Positions 16,755 through 24,890 of a stretch of DNA of 34,809 nucleotides are shown here, one piece after another. The stretch is taken from NCBI RefSeq assembly GCF_029504655.1, contig NZ_JAQFIL010000002.1, positions 1 through 34,809 on the forward strand, read 5' to 3'. Source of the DNA: Catalinimonas alkaloidigena. Lineage in GTDB: Bacteria; Bacteroidota; Bacteroidia; Cytophagales; Cyclobacteriaceae. Below the pieces are notes generated by a model. That model was not told the DNA's origin. It worked only from the letters and a program-made list of their open reading frames with translations, and searched no databases. Numbering within the stretch: position 1 is the first letter of the stretch; each line of letters begins with the position of its first letter. A program made the translations under genes and the position numbers.

Positions 16755-17762
16755 ATGGGTATGTTGAAAAAAACTTTCTACTACGGGATTATATTGCTAA
16801 GCATCGGGGTAATCCTAATGTCACTGCTATCATTACTCTTTGATGTAAACGTATGGTGGATCAAAGCACTTGATTTTCCTCGGGTACAGTTTTTATTGGT
16901 GGGGTTGTTATGCCTGCTCATGTTTGGCGTACTTAATCAACGCTGGTCATTTTGGGCAGCTTTTCTAACAGTGGGTCTCATCTCTTCTATCGGATTGCAG
17001 CTATATTTTATCATACCATACACTTCACTTGTTCAAAAAACAGTAAAAACCTTTAACACTCAGGACATTAACAAAAGTAATAAAGTGAAGCTTTTGGTTG
17101 CTAATGTATACATGCATAATAGACAGGCGACATCATTTTTGGATATTGTAAAGCAAACAGAACCTGATATGGTCTTGGTCATGGAAACCAACCAATGGTG
17201 GATCAAGGCCCTTCAGCCGCTCCGTAAAAAGTATGCCTATTATCATGAATACCCAGCTGACAATACGTATGGGATGGGGCTTTATTCTAATTTTCCTCTC
17301 CTAGACCTAGAGACTAAGTTTTTGCAGCATAGTGATGTGCCTTCCTTTCATACCAAAGTGCAATTACCCAGCGGAAATACCTTTCTCTTCCACGGTGTAC
17401 ATCCTGTTCCCCCAGTGCTTAGCAAACATCCTGATAATAAAGGTGAGCAGGAGATTGCGTTGATTAAAGTAGGCCGAATGGTTGCTCAAAACAATATACC
17501 ATCCATCGTGGCAGGTGACTTTAATGATGTAGCCTGGTCAAATACTTCCCGGCTTTTCCAGACGACAGGTGAGTTAAACGATATTCGAGTGGGCCGAGGT
17601 TTGTACAACTCATTTGATGCCAATTCCCCCATGCTCCGTTGGCCCTTAGATCACGTGTATGTGACTGAGCGCTTTGAGCTAAAGCATTTAGAACGATTAG
17701 GAAAATTTGGCTCTGACCATTTCCCGATCTACGCTGAACTGGTGCTGACCTCAGGGAAGTGA
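16755..17762 (+). CDS. Membrane-anchored endonuclease/exonuclease/phosphatase (EEP) family protein, YafD-like
   Basis: 335 aa. Three hydrophobic segments lie in the first 95 residues (about 8-30, 40-60 and 65-90) and would anchor the protein in the inner membrane. The EEP domain follows with its active-site residues: LLVANVYMHN (Asn), VLVMETN (Glu), FHGVHP (His), IVAGDFND (Asp and Asn), RWPLDHVY (Asp-His) and KFGSDHFPIYAE (Asp-His). The family cuts phosphodiester bonds in nucleic acids, phospholipids or inositol phosphates with a metal ion; the substrate here is not predictable. ATG at 16755 is used; ATG at 16761 is an alternative. It converges with the HAD gene 20 bp away, and both lie between the inverted modules. 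Confidence 0.85.
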   Translation: MGMLKKTFYYGIILLSIGVILMSLLSLLFDVNVWWIKALDFPRVQFLLVGLLCLLMFGVLNQRWSFWAAFLTVGLISSIGLQLYFIIPYTSLVQKTVKTFNTQDINKSNKVKLLVANVYMHNRQATSFLDIVKQTEPDMVLVMETNQWWIKALQPLRKKYAYYHEYPADNTYGMGLYSNFPLLDLETKFLQHSDVPSFHTKVQLPSGNTFLFHGVHPVPPVLSKHPDNKGEQEIALIKVGRMVAQNNIPSIVAGDFNDVAWSNTSRLFQTTGELNDIRVGRGLYNSFDANSPMLRWPLDHVYVTERFELKHLERLGKFGSDHFPIYAELVLTSGK

Positions 17763-17782
17763 TGAGTATGGGTAATTAAATT

Positions 17783-18628
17783 TCAGGATTTACCAACTTT
17801 TCGTAGCAAAATCCGCTTAGTGATGCATTCAATAGCTAATTGTAAGCATTGCATAAGTTCCGAGCCTTGAGTGTAGTCTACTTTTAATAAGTTATCTACT
17901 TTTTGGTTCTTTTTAAGCTTGTCATTTTCTTTCCATGCGGCAGAATTATCCTTAGCAAGGCCAATTGCAAACCCTCCTTTTTCGTGTAAAAGAGAAAAAG
18001 CCGGGCGATCACTGGAGCCATCCCCTACATAAATAATCTGGGTAAAGGGTACGTACATATCTTTTTGGTCAACATGCTGATGGGTGCTGTCAGGTAGATT
18101 AGGACCATCAGTACCTATTCCTTTGGCCAGTTGTTGAATATATTCGCGTTTTTCTTCATGAGTAATAATGTTCTTAATAAACACCAGTTCATCCTGCTCA
18201 TTAAAGGCATAAGCGCCTCCCCATATTTTTTTAAACTCATCGGCAATTGAAGTTGCCTGTGGAACTTCCACAAAGCCTGCTGTAAGTAGATAAAACTCCA
18301 GGTCAATAGAATCGTATGGACAAAAACTACGTAAGCGGTCAAATAATGTGTCTACCCCATTGTATAATTCCAATTCCTCCCCTACTGATTGGAACATCTG
18401 GCGAGTGATTTTGGGATTAGCATTTTGGCTGTATTTGATCCATGAGTAAGCCCGTGCCAAAACCTTCTCCCATTTCTGATCTAGTAACTGTTTAACGAAG
18501 GTCTCTCGTTCCTCACCGTCAATGCCTGTTTTTTTCAGCATATTAAGATGCGTAGGAGGAGCTAATGTTTCGTCAAAGTCAAAAATAATAGCAATTTTAT
18601 CTTTAATGGGTAAAGTTACGTCTGGCAT
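17783..18628 (-). CDS. HAD-superfamily phosphatase
   Basis: 281 aa, no signal peptide, probably cytoplasmic. Motif I is IIFDFDETLAP with Asp17 (nucleophile), Asp19 and Thr21. Motif II is YLLTAG. Motif IV is YVGDGSSDRPAF, carrying the metal-binding acids. The insert between motifs I and II (about 80 residues) is a helical C1-type cap. The tail from about residue 225 is basic. Substrate is unknown; most of the group dephosphorylate small molecules or proteins. It faces the EEP gene tail to tail with a 20-bp gap and no visible terminator between. Confidence 0.82.
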   Translation of the reverse strand: MPDVTLPIKDKIAIIFDFDETLAPPTHLNMLKKTGIDGEERETFVKQLLDQKWEKVLARAYSWIKYSQNANPKITRQMFQSVGEELELYNGVDTLFDRLRSFCPYDSIDLEFYLLTAGFVEVPQATSIADEFKKIWGGAYAFNEQDELVFIKNIITHEEKREYIQQLAKGIGTDGPNLPDSTHQHVDQKDMYVPFTQIIYVGDGSSDRPAFSLLHEKGGFAIGLAKDNSAAWKENDKLKKNQKVDNLLKVDYTQGSELMQCLQLAIECITKRILLRKVGKS

Positions 18629-18772
18629 AAATCATTATTAGCTTAATTTAATATAAGAACAGACAAATAATGAATATGTTAAGCCACCTCTTCTAAGGGT
18701 ATAATATGTGTAAGACTTGCTTAACATAAGAATAATTATAACACTTTAAAGATTTTACATCTATCTGCTATA
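18629..18772. promoter_or_regulatory. Upstream region of the HAD gene
   Basis: About 140 bp of AT-rich DNA between the leftward HAD gene and the right module. It probably holds the HAD promoter, but I cannot point to a specific box. The matching stretch on the other side (16569-16754) precedes the EEP gene, so the two genes are driven inward from symmetrical positions. Confidence 0.3.
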
Positions 18773-18861
18773 CATTACACCGTAATATTGTCACGCATTT
18801 GCAGCGGCATTTTATCGCACCAATAGCGTACTTGGTATTTCAAAACTGACGATAAATAAAT

Positions 18862-18900
18862 AAAAGCCCGGCATCCCATCGCATAAAGAGCCGGGCTTTT
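18862..18900. terminator. Inner hairpin of the right module
   Basis: AAAAGCCCGGC at 18862-18872 pairs with GCCGGGCTTTT at 18890-18900. It is the counterpart of the hairpin at 16444-16482 and is equally able to work on both strands. Confidence 0.55.
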
Positions 18901-19147
18901 GCTTTTGATAACAGTATGGTAACCCTGCCTTAACTTTTCCTCTAATCTTTCTTTGTAGTATTGCAGTGTTGTATAACCTTTATCAACAGCTCAAAGACCA
19001 AGAAGAGCAGCTGCATTGTGGCAACTCCGTTGTGGCTACCTTACTTTTTTCTTACCAGGTAAGTTTACCCAAGAACTGCGTAATGAAAAGTCCGCTATAC
19101 TTGCGATATTTACAGTATTATTCAATCTCGTAAGTTATACCATGATG

Positions 19148-19184
19148 AGCCTGGGGCCTGATTCTCTCCAGGCTTTTCTTTTAC
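19148..19184 (+). terminator. Outer, rightward-facing terminator of the right module
   Basis: AGCCTGG near 19148-19154 pairs with CCAGGCT near 19168-19174, then TTTCTTTT. Stem sequence differs from the left outer terminator, but place and orientation match. A preserved structure with a changed sequence is what selection for a terminator would leave. Confidence 0.6.
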
Positions 19185-19399
19185 CCTATTATGGAAAAGA
19201 AAGAATGACCTTTGGAAATATGGGTATAAATAGCTTTTCTGGAAGTATGGGCATGAAGTGATTTGTTATACTCTTTTTGCTTTTCTTGCCTCAGCGCTCT
19301 TTTTACTTTGTAAGTATTGATTCTATCAATTGTCACAAGTAAGAGAATAGGGGTAAAACCCGCAATCCATATTATATTAATGACATTGATAAGTTCCAT
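19181..19399 (-). CDS. Possible small membrane protein, unknown
   Basis: 72 residues: an N-terminal hydrophobic segment (VINIIWIAGFTPILLLV), then a basic tail (KVKRALRQEKQKEY). The shape suits a single-span inner-membrane protein, but I recognise no family. Its end overlaps the outer terminator of the right module by a few bases, which counts against it. Confidence 0.3.
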   Translation of the reverse strand: MELINVINIIWIAGFTPILLLVTIDRINTYKVKRALRQEKQKEYNKSLHAHTSRKAIYTHISKGHSFFSIIG

Positions 19400-19497
19400 T
19401 CAAAGGCTAGCATTGGAGTGAGTAGTGTTACACCTTCAAATAAACAAAATACAACTTAAAATTTGAATAGTTAAATAAAATCATTTTAATAATATGG

Positions 19498-19935
19498 GCC
19501 CGTCTACATAAAGACTGGCAGGATGGCGATACTTCCCCACAAAGAAACTTTAGCAAAGCTGGAGATTACTCTGTAACGATAGAAAACCACTGCTTTACTA
19601 CCCAATATCACCTGACTCTTCGTAGTGAGAACTGCGACTGTGAACTCCTTCCCGCCAATGTCTTTACCCCAAATGCTGATGGTTACAATGATGTATTTAT
19701 TATGCCAAACCACCATCGTATTCAAAACATGCGCTTACAAATCTATAAGCGCTGGGGAAAACTACTGTATAGCGGACAGGATGCAGAAGCTCAATGGGAT
19801 GGCCGTATTGCACACAAAGATCTGGCTCCATCTGGTACTTACTATTGGACACTAAGCTACTTATGTCAACAAGGAGAACAACTCATTCCTCAAAAAAGCA
19901 GTAGTTGGGTTAGCTTAGTCAATGAAGCACAATAA
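19498..19935 (+). pseudogene. 5'-truncated T9SS type B (gliding-motility-associated) C-terminal domain
   Basis: The open frame has no plausible start and begins inside a domain. It reads an Ig-like end (DWQDGDTSPQRNFSKAGDYS, then VTIENHCFTTQYHLTLRSEN), then CDCELLPANVFTPNADGYND, then IYKRWGKLLYSG, WDGRIAHKDLAPSGTYYW and a stop at 19933-19935. The FTPNADGYND to GTYYW stretch is the standard type B sorting domain of large secreted proteins. Only about 145 residues of what was probably a much longer protein remain. Upstream an in-frame TAG lies near 19466. It is a fragment of a second surface protein lost by deletion. Confidence 0.8.
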
Positions 19936-19950
19936 CAGTAGTAATTTAGA

Positions 19951-20334
19951 TTAAGGTACAATCAGATCTACTGATTTTTGTAATACCACTTCATCCTGAT
20001 CAATATATTCAACTAAATACTGGTATGTGCCTTCAGCATCTTCAGGCATATATATTTTATGCTCATACGTCCAAGGATTTATTTCTTCGCTAAGAAGTGT
20101 ATTAGAAATCGGAAGATCATCTATATAAGTACGGATATATTGTTTTTCTCCATATTCGTAGTGCAAAGTACCCTCAATTACCAGCGTATCACTTGCCTGA
20201 ACTTGATAAGTGTCAGCTTCCTGTTCATTAATTAAAATTCTAATACTTGGAATTGTTGGAGACTCAGCGTCTTCACTGCATGATGAAAGAATGCACATAA
20301 GTACTAGAAAGCAAATCAAAGCGTAATCTTTCAT
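19951..20334 (-). CDS. Small lipoprotein with an Ig-like fold, unknown function
   Basis: 127 aa. The signal peptide ends CILSSCS, giving a lipobox with Cys19, followed by an acidic linker. The rest is a run of short beta strands (SIRILINEQEA, DTLVIEGTLHYE, QYIRTYIDDLPI, GTYQYLVEYIDQDEVVLQKSVDLIV) like one Ig or PKD-type domain. I recognise no specific family. It lies 15 bp from the end of the truncated sorting domain, on the other strand. Confidence 0.6.
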   Translation of the reverse strand: MKDYALICFLVLMCILSSCSEDAESPTIPSIRILINEQEADTYQVQASDTLVIEGTLHYEYGEKQYIRTYIDDLPISNTLLSEEINPWTYEHKIYMPEDAEGTYQYLVEYIDQDEVVLQKSVDLIVP

Positions 20335-20868
20335 AATTCTAAATTAGAATCTCAATTAAGCTTATTCAGACTTTATACATTTTCTTATTATAAGCTATTT
20401 CTAGTAGAGTAAGAAAATTAGGTAAATAGGTGCTAAATTTTGACCTATAATATTGATGAAAGTAACAAACTTATGCTTACTGAAACTTCGCAAAGTGATG
20501 ATAAAGTAGTTTTTAAGCACAACAACAAATGATGTGTAATTCTACTCCTCATATATTTTCTTCTTCACACTTAGTTATCAAGTTTTTAACCCAATGAAAG
20601 TATTCAGCAGGAAACGGGTATGTTTGTCTTGTCCTTCCTAAAAAGGTCCCTTTTTCGCACCCCCTACCCTGCCCTTTTGCCCCTTTTTCTAAAAGTGCTC
20701 TTACGCTCTTCAATGCCAATTTTTTCTCTTACCCCTCTGTGCAAAAACTCGGTATATAAATCAAAGTACGATAAGCTAGATATAGAACAGGCTTTTCACA
20801 CTTTTCACCTTCTTTCTTCTTATCTTGCCAGAGTTAACAAGATAGAAAACTTAAGATCTCAATTTTAT
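20335..20868. other. Non-coding stretch upstream of the serine recombinase
   Basis: About 530 bp. It holds the right 32-bp inverted repeat (20625-20656), followed by a C- and T-rich tract to about 20735. An extra 83 codons of open frame precede the recombinase from 20620, but they are not recombinase-like. If the recombinase has accessory binding sites, they would be expected here. Confidence 0.5.
20625..20656 (-). repeat. Right 32-bp inverted repeat of the 11.6-kb segment
   Basis: On the minus strand it reads AAAAAGGGACCTTTTTA, three bases, then AGGACAAGACA, matching 9010-9041. The symmetric block AAAAAGG-TC-CCTTTTT (20640-20655) is centred on 20647-20648. Small serine recombinases act on short sites with a two-base centre flanked by mirrored half-sites, which this resembles. 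The recombinase start is 213 bp away. Confidence 0.75.
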
Positions 20869-21453
20869 ATGCTTATTGGATATGCAAGAGTCTCCACCGT
20901 GGATCAAAATCTCAACCTGCAAAAAGATGCTTTAGAAAAAGCAGGGTGCGAACGCATCTTTGAAGATACCATTTCCGGTGCCAGAGCAGAACGACCAGGG
21001 CTGGCTAAGTTGAAGGAGCAACTTAGGTCGGGAGATACTTTGGTAGTTTGGAGGTTGGACCGTCTCGGAAGGACCTTACGGAATCTTATTGAGTGGGTCA
21101 CATGGTTAGAAAGTGAAGGTATCGCATTTAAGAGTTTACAGGAATCTATTGATACCACTACTTCAGGAGGGAAACTCATCTTCCACATGTTCGGAGCTCT
21201 TGCAGAGTTTGAAAGAAACTTGATCCGAGAAAGAACTCAGGCTGGCTTATTGTCTGCAAGAGCCAGAGGCAGAATGGGTGGCCGCCCTCCTTCCCTGGAT
21301 AAAAAGAAACAGAAGTTATTGGTTAAGCTCTATCATGATAAAGATCACAGCATTACTGAGATCCTGGAGATGTTCCATATCTCCAAGTCTACACTCTATA
21401 AAATCGTGCGTGAAAACCCACCTGAAATCACTGCAAATATTCCTCATCAGTAA
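20869..21453 (+). CDS. Small serine recombinase (resolvase/invertase family)
   Basis: 194 aa from ATG 20869; this start gives the standard MLIGYARVSTVDQN opening with catalytic Ser9. Further family features are GCERIFEDTISGARAERPGL, LVVWRLDRLGRTLRNLIEW with the active-site arginines, the TTTSGGKLIFHMFGALAEFE helix, RNLIRERTQAGLLSARARG and GRMGGRPP. A C-terminal Hin-like helix-turn-helix follows (SITEILEMFHISKSTLYKIV). Longer reading from 20620 adds no family sequence. Possible roles are resolving plasmid dimers or inverting the DNA between the repeats at 9010 and 20625. Its last 26 bases overlap the tail of the convergent cupin gene. Confidence 0.93.
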   Translation: MLIGYARVSTVDQNLNLQKDALEKAGCERIFEDTISGARAERPGLAKLKEQLRSGDTLVVWRLDRLGRTLRNLIEWVTWLESEGIAFKSLQESIDTTTSGGKLIFHMFGALAEFERNLIRERTQAGLLSARARGRMGGRPPSLDKKKQKLLVKLYHDKDHSITEILEMFHISKSTLYKIVRENPPEITANIPHQ

Positions 21454-21913
21454 CTACTTCTAACCATTCAGTAGGACCATTTTGCCTGCCGGTAATTGCG
21501 ATTTGAATAAACGCCTGATCCGCACTTGCCCCATGCCAGTGGGGGACATTGGGTGGACACTTTACCACATCTCCTTTTTCAAGGGTTCGTTTCGGACTGC
21601 CTTTCTCCTGATAGTAGCCCACGCCTCCGGTAGCCAGTATAATCTGTCCTGCCGGATGTATATGCCAGTTCGTCCTTGCCCCTGCTTCAAAGGTAACACT
21701 GCCCACCGCATTTTTATTGACGCTATCCGCCGTAACTAGCCCGGTCAGCCAGGCATTGCCTATAAAGTTGTTGTTGGTGATTTTTTCGCCTTTGGGGTAA
21801 AGCAAATCATCGGCTTGCTTATGAAGGTTGGTTGCGTCCTGATCATCAGTATTACTACAGGCAATCATAGTACTGGCTAAAACTGTCAGCGCCAAATTCT
21901 TTATCTTAATCAT
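21428..21913 (-). CDS. Cupin lipoprotein, hydroxynitrile-lyase/TM1459-like metal site
   Basis: 161 aa. A lipobox (STMIAC, Cys19) predicts a membrane-anchored periplasmic protein. One cupin domain carries GARTNWHIHPAGQ (His84, His86, Gln90) and VPHWHG (His125). That His-His-Gln-His set matches the manganese site of small bacterial cupins related to hydroxynitrile lyases and carboxymuconolactone-decarboxylase partners. Such proteins often sit beside CMD-like genes, as here (53 bp downstream of one). Activity is not predictable. It is the last gene of the leftward operon, and its end overlaps the recombinase by 26 bases tail to tail. Confidence 0.82.
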   Translation of the reverse strand: MIKIKNLALTVLASTMIACSNTDDQDATNLHKQADDLLYPKGEKITNNNFIGNAWLTGLVTADSVNKNAVGSVTFEAGARTNWHIHPAGQIILATGGVGYYQEKGSPKRTLEKGDVVKCPPNVPHWHGASADQAFIQIAITGRQNGPTEWLEVVTDEEYLQ

Positions 21914-21966
21914 ATTTTGTGTTTAATAGATTGTTGAATGCAGATTATTCTCTGGAAGACATGACT

Positions 21967-22674
21967 TCAGACAGTACTTCTCTGCCCACATCTGCCTCTG
22001 GCCTTGCCTACATTCTCTTCAATTACAGATAGAAGATCCTCAAGTTGAGTTTCTGTGATGCCAATATTTAATGCGATGCCCATATGGCCTTGTGCCATCG
22101 GTTCTACGCCTCCCATACTTAGCAGGGCTGATAGGGTTGCAATCTCCCGCTGTGTGTAAGTAAGAATATCCCGGCCAAAAATATCGGCAAACAAATGTTC
22201 TTTCAAGAATACCTCAATGATAGGGCTGAAAGCAGCATAACCCTTCTTTGGCCCGTCTAGTGGCTGACCGACGAGTTCTTCCAACACCTTTTTACCTTTC
22301 TCATATTTGTCTTCGCCCTCGTCCTGGAGTGCTACTTCCCGGCCTACTTCATCTTTGATGCCTCTGGTCTGCCGATCTTCCACGACTGTCATCATAGTTT
22401 GCAGTCCGCGGATGCTGCGGGGAAAACCACAATAGGCATACAGATGCACCAGTACTTCCTTGCTTTCATTGATCGTCAGACCAGCATCCAACCCACTATT
22501 CAAGGCTCCTTGCAGTTGCTCCAGATTACCAAGAGCGGTGAAAGCAGCAATGGTCACAATGGACTGTTCTTTGACGTTTAATCCCGAATCGGCATTCTCC
22601 TTGGTCTGTGCGAGAATACTTGTGGTATCGCTGAGTTGAAATATAAATAAGGCCAGGAATTTGATAATCTTCAT
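21967..22674 (-). CDS. Carboxymuconolactone-decarboxylase (CMD/AhpD-like) family, two-domain, exported
   Basis: 235 aa with an N-terminal signal peptide (cleavage probably after SILAQ). Two CMD repeats are visible: LNVKEQSIVTIAAFTALGNL to VLVHLYAYCGFPRSIRGL, and LTYTQREIATLSALLSMGGV to GHMGIALNIGITETQLEDLL. The first holds the conserved Glu-Cys-Gly segment; the AhpD-type CxxC pair is absent. The family includes gamma-carboxymuconolactone decarboxylase and peroxide- or electrophile-related proteins, so the name does not fix the reaction. It lies between the PQQ dehydrogenase (65 bp) and the cupin (53 bp) in the same direction. Confidence 0.85.
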   Translation of the reverse strand: MKIIKFLALFIFQLSDTTSILAQTKENADSGLNVKEQSIVTIAAFTALGNLEQLQGALNSGLDAGLTINESKEVLVHLYAYCGFPRSIRGLQTMMTVVEDRQTRGIKDEVGREVALQDEGEDKYEKGKKVLEELVGQPLDGPKKGYAAFSPIIEVFLKEHLFADIFGRDILTYTQREIATLSALLSMGGVEPMAQGHMGIALNIGITETQLEDLLSVIEENVGKARGRCGQRSTV

Positions 22675-22739
22675 GGTATTGGATTTAGTCGTTTTTTGAA
22701 TTCAATTTCATTTAACATTTCATAGAGGTGAAACTCACA

Positions 22740-24890
22740 CTATGGTAAGGCAAAGGCCATAATAAAACCGGAAGGATTCTCTTCTGTGCCGCCCACTGAA
22801 AGAGCAACAAACTGTTTACCCTTTATCGAATATGAACAAACATTAGCATTATTGGCAGCTGGTAAAGTAGTCTCCCAAACTAAATTGCTCGTTTCCTTAT
22901 CAAATGCCCATAACTTTTTATCCGCTGCTCCACTGATAAACACCAGGCCTCCTGCCGTAACCATGGGCCCGGACCGCCCTAACAAACCTGTTTGTTCTCC
23001 TAGTATTTCTTCTAGTTTTTCGTCATTCCCTAAGGGAATTTGCCATTCGTATTCGCCAGTAGAAAGATTCAGCGCGTTCAATGTTCCCCATGGACCTTTC
23101 ATTGCGGGGTTTCCACTCGGACCAGACCATGTTCTATAAGCAGAAATATTACCATACCGTACAGCTTTCGTTGTATCTGCGCTATCTATCGGTTCTTCGT
23201 TCTCCTGTCCGGTTTTATCATACAAAAATGCTATGAGTGCTTCTTCTTCCGAGTCAGTGAGGACCCCTCTATAACCGGGCATCTGACCACCACCCATCCT
23301 TATTTTTTCCAGTGCTTCCTCTTCATCCATTCTGTCTGCCAGGTCTGCCAGGGAGGGGAATGTAGGATTTCCTTCTTTTTCTGCCCCATGACATGTGGAA
23401 CAATGTTGTTGGTAGACCACTCGTCCCCTTTCAAAAACTGTATTATCGCGGGCTGCAAAATGCTCGTCTATATCTACAATTGTTTGAATTTCAGGCAAAT
23501 TATTACCTCTGATGTAGAGATACGTTGTGTTAGGATCAAAAGCCGTCCCCCCCCAATTCGCTCCCCCTCGGGTAGCGGGGAGTGACAATGTGCCTTTTAA
23601 ATCCGGTGGAGTAAACAGACCTTCATACCTTACTGACCTGAATTGCTCCAGAATTGCCTGGTAATCATCATCAGAATAATGGTTCAAATCATCTTCGGTC
23701 ATAAACTGTTTCACAAATGCTTTTGGCTTCGTGGGAAAAGGTTGTGTAGGCCAGGTCTCTTCACCGGGAAGATTTGAAGCAGGCACTTCTCGTTCCTCAA
23801 CCGGATAGATAGGCTCACCGGTATCACGATCCAGCACAAACACAAAACCATGTTTGGTCACTTGGGTAACCGCTTCAATGTCTTTTCCATCTTTTTTGAG
23901 CGTCACTAAACTAGGTGGAGCAGGCAGGTCATAATCCCATACATCATGATGTACGGTTTGAAAATGCCATTTGTAATTACCGGTAGCCGCATCTAATGCT
24001 AATACACAATTACCGTAAAGGTTTTCTCCTATTCTGTTGGCTCCATAAAAATCATAGGAGGGAGACCCTAGTGCCAGGAAAACCATACCTCTCTCCATGT
24101 CAATACTCATTCCTGCCCAGCAGTTTACGCCCCCTGCATATTGGTAGGCATCCGGTGGCCATGTTTCGTAACCGGGCTCACCGGGATGAGGTATGGTGTG
24201 AAAGGTCCATACCAGCTCCCCTGTTTTGCAGTTATACGCTCTGATATACCCCGGAGGAGCTCCATAAAAATCTGGCAATCTGGAGCCCAGAATGATTAAA
24301 TCTTTGAAAATTCTACCGGGAGTAGTGTTGGTAACTGAAATTTCCTCAGGGTCATCTCTTACCCCTTCATTAAGGCTTACTCTACCATTGGTTCCAAAAG
24401 ATGGGATAATCTTACCCGTTTTGGCATCGATGGCCATTAGCGAGTTGCCAGCAGTGTACAAGATTCTCTTGTCCTCTCCATTTTCCCAATAAGTTACCCC
24501 TCTGCTGGCAGCACTAGGCTGCCCTTCTTCTAAAGTTTTGAATGACCAGATTTCTTCACCAGTTAATGCATCAATCGCATATACAGTCTGTTTACCAGAG
24601 TTGGCATACATTACACCATCAATGATGATTGGATTACTTTGACTTGAAACCGGTTCCTCCCCATCTGCCAGATCACTCATTTGGAAAGTCCAGACATTTT
24701 CTAATTCGCTCACATTTGAGAGATTGATCTGGTCTAAAGATGAGTAGCTACTACTGTGCGAATCCCCTTTATAGGCAGACCATGTTTGAAAAGTATTGTT
24801 ATCAGAATCGTTGCCTGACAGACAGCCAGCAAACAGCAAAGTTATGAGTGCAAGGATTTTTGAAATATTCTTGTTGTGTTTTTGCATCAT
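22740..24890 (-). CDS. PQQ-dependent dehydrogenase with fused cytochrome c domain (lipoprotein)
   Basis: 716 aa. A lipoprotein signal (ITLLFAGC) places it on the periplasmic side. Most of the protein is an eight-bladed quinoprotein propeller: YAIDALTGEEIWSFKT, GGVNCWAGMSIDMERGMVF, YKWHFQTVHHDVWDYDLPAP (the glucose-dehydrogenase-type active-site stretch) and GGANWGGTAFDPNTTYLYI. Near residue 495 a cytochrome c domain is inserted (CSTCHG for haem, GGGQMPGY for the methionine ligand), before the last blades (KLWAFDKETSNLVWET). Oxidation of an alcohol or sugar would pass electrons from PQQ to this haem. The ATG overlaps the stop of the upstream ABM gene by four bases. No PQQ synthesis gene is in the window, so PQQ must come from the chromosome or the environment. 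Confidence 0.9.
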   Translation of the reverse strand: MMQKHNKNISKILALITLLFAGCLSGNDSDNNTFQTWSAYKGDSHSSSYSSLDQINLSNVSELENVWTFQMSDLADGEEPVSSQSNPIIIDGVMYANSGKQTVYAIDALTGEEIWSFKTLEEGQPSAASRGVTYWENGEDKRILYTAGNSLMAIDAKTGKIIPSFGTNGRVSLNEGVRDDPEEISVTNTTPGRIFKDLIILGSRLPDFYGAPPGYIRAYNCKTGELVWTFHTIPHPGEPGYETWPPDAYQYAGGVNCWAGMSIDMERGMVFLALGSPSYDFYGANRIGENLYGNCVLALDAATGNYKWHFQTVHHDVWDYDLPAPPSLVTLKKDGKDIEAVTQVTKHGFVFVLDRDTGEPIYPVEEREVPASNLPGEETWPTQPFPTKPKAFVKQFMTEDDLNHYSDDDYQAILEQFRSVRYEGLFTPPDLKGTLSLPATRGGANWGGTAFDPNTTYLYIRGNNLPEIQTIVDIDEHFAARDNTVFERGRVVYQQHCSTCHGAEKEGNPTFPSLADLADRMDEEEALEKIRMGGGQMPGYRGVLTDSEEEALIAFLYDKTGQENEEPIDSADTTKAVRYGNISAYRTWSGPSGNPAMKGPWGTLNALNLSTGEYEWQIPLGNDEKLEEILGEQTGLLGRSGPMVTAGGLVFISGAADKKLWAFDKETSNLVWETTLPAANNANVCSYSIKGKQFVALSVGGTEENPSGFIMAFALP

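Larger units (their letters stand above)
18773..19185 (+). repeat. Right copy of the ~400-bp inverted non-coding module
   Basis: Partner of 16133-16568 in the opposite orientation. Bases 18903-18962 differ from the left copy at about 4 of 60 positions, the next 60 also at about 4, and the next 60 at about 9. Similarity fades after the shared GATATTTACAGTAT near 19118 but resumes weakly at CATGAT and the outer terminator. A rightward 81-codon frame crosses this stretch, but its left counterpart diverges and stops early, so I do not call it a gene. Confidence 0.7.

Noticed and set aside
19016..19261. 81-codon frame in the right inverted module, partly shared with the left copy
   Set aside because: About 40 codons align without gaps between the copies, but most differences change the residue, the left copy stops early, and the terminator lies inside the right frame.
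9010..20656. 32-bp inverted repeats considered as ends of an intact Tn3-like transposon
   Set aside because: There is no transposase inside, the recombinase lies outside the repeats, and the flanking five bases do not form a direct duplication.
20620..20868. 83-codon N-terminal extension of the serine recombinase
   Set aside because: Small serine recombinases begin at the MLIGYARVS segment. The extension covers the inverted repeat and a C/T-rich tract.
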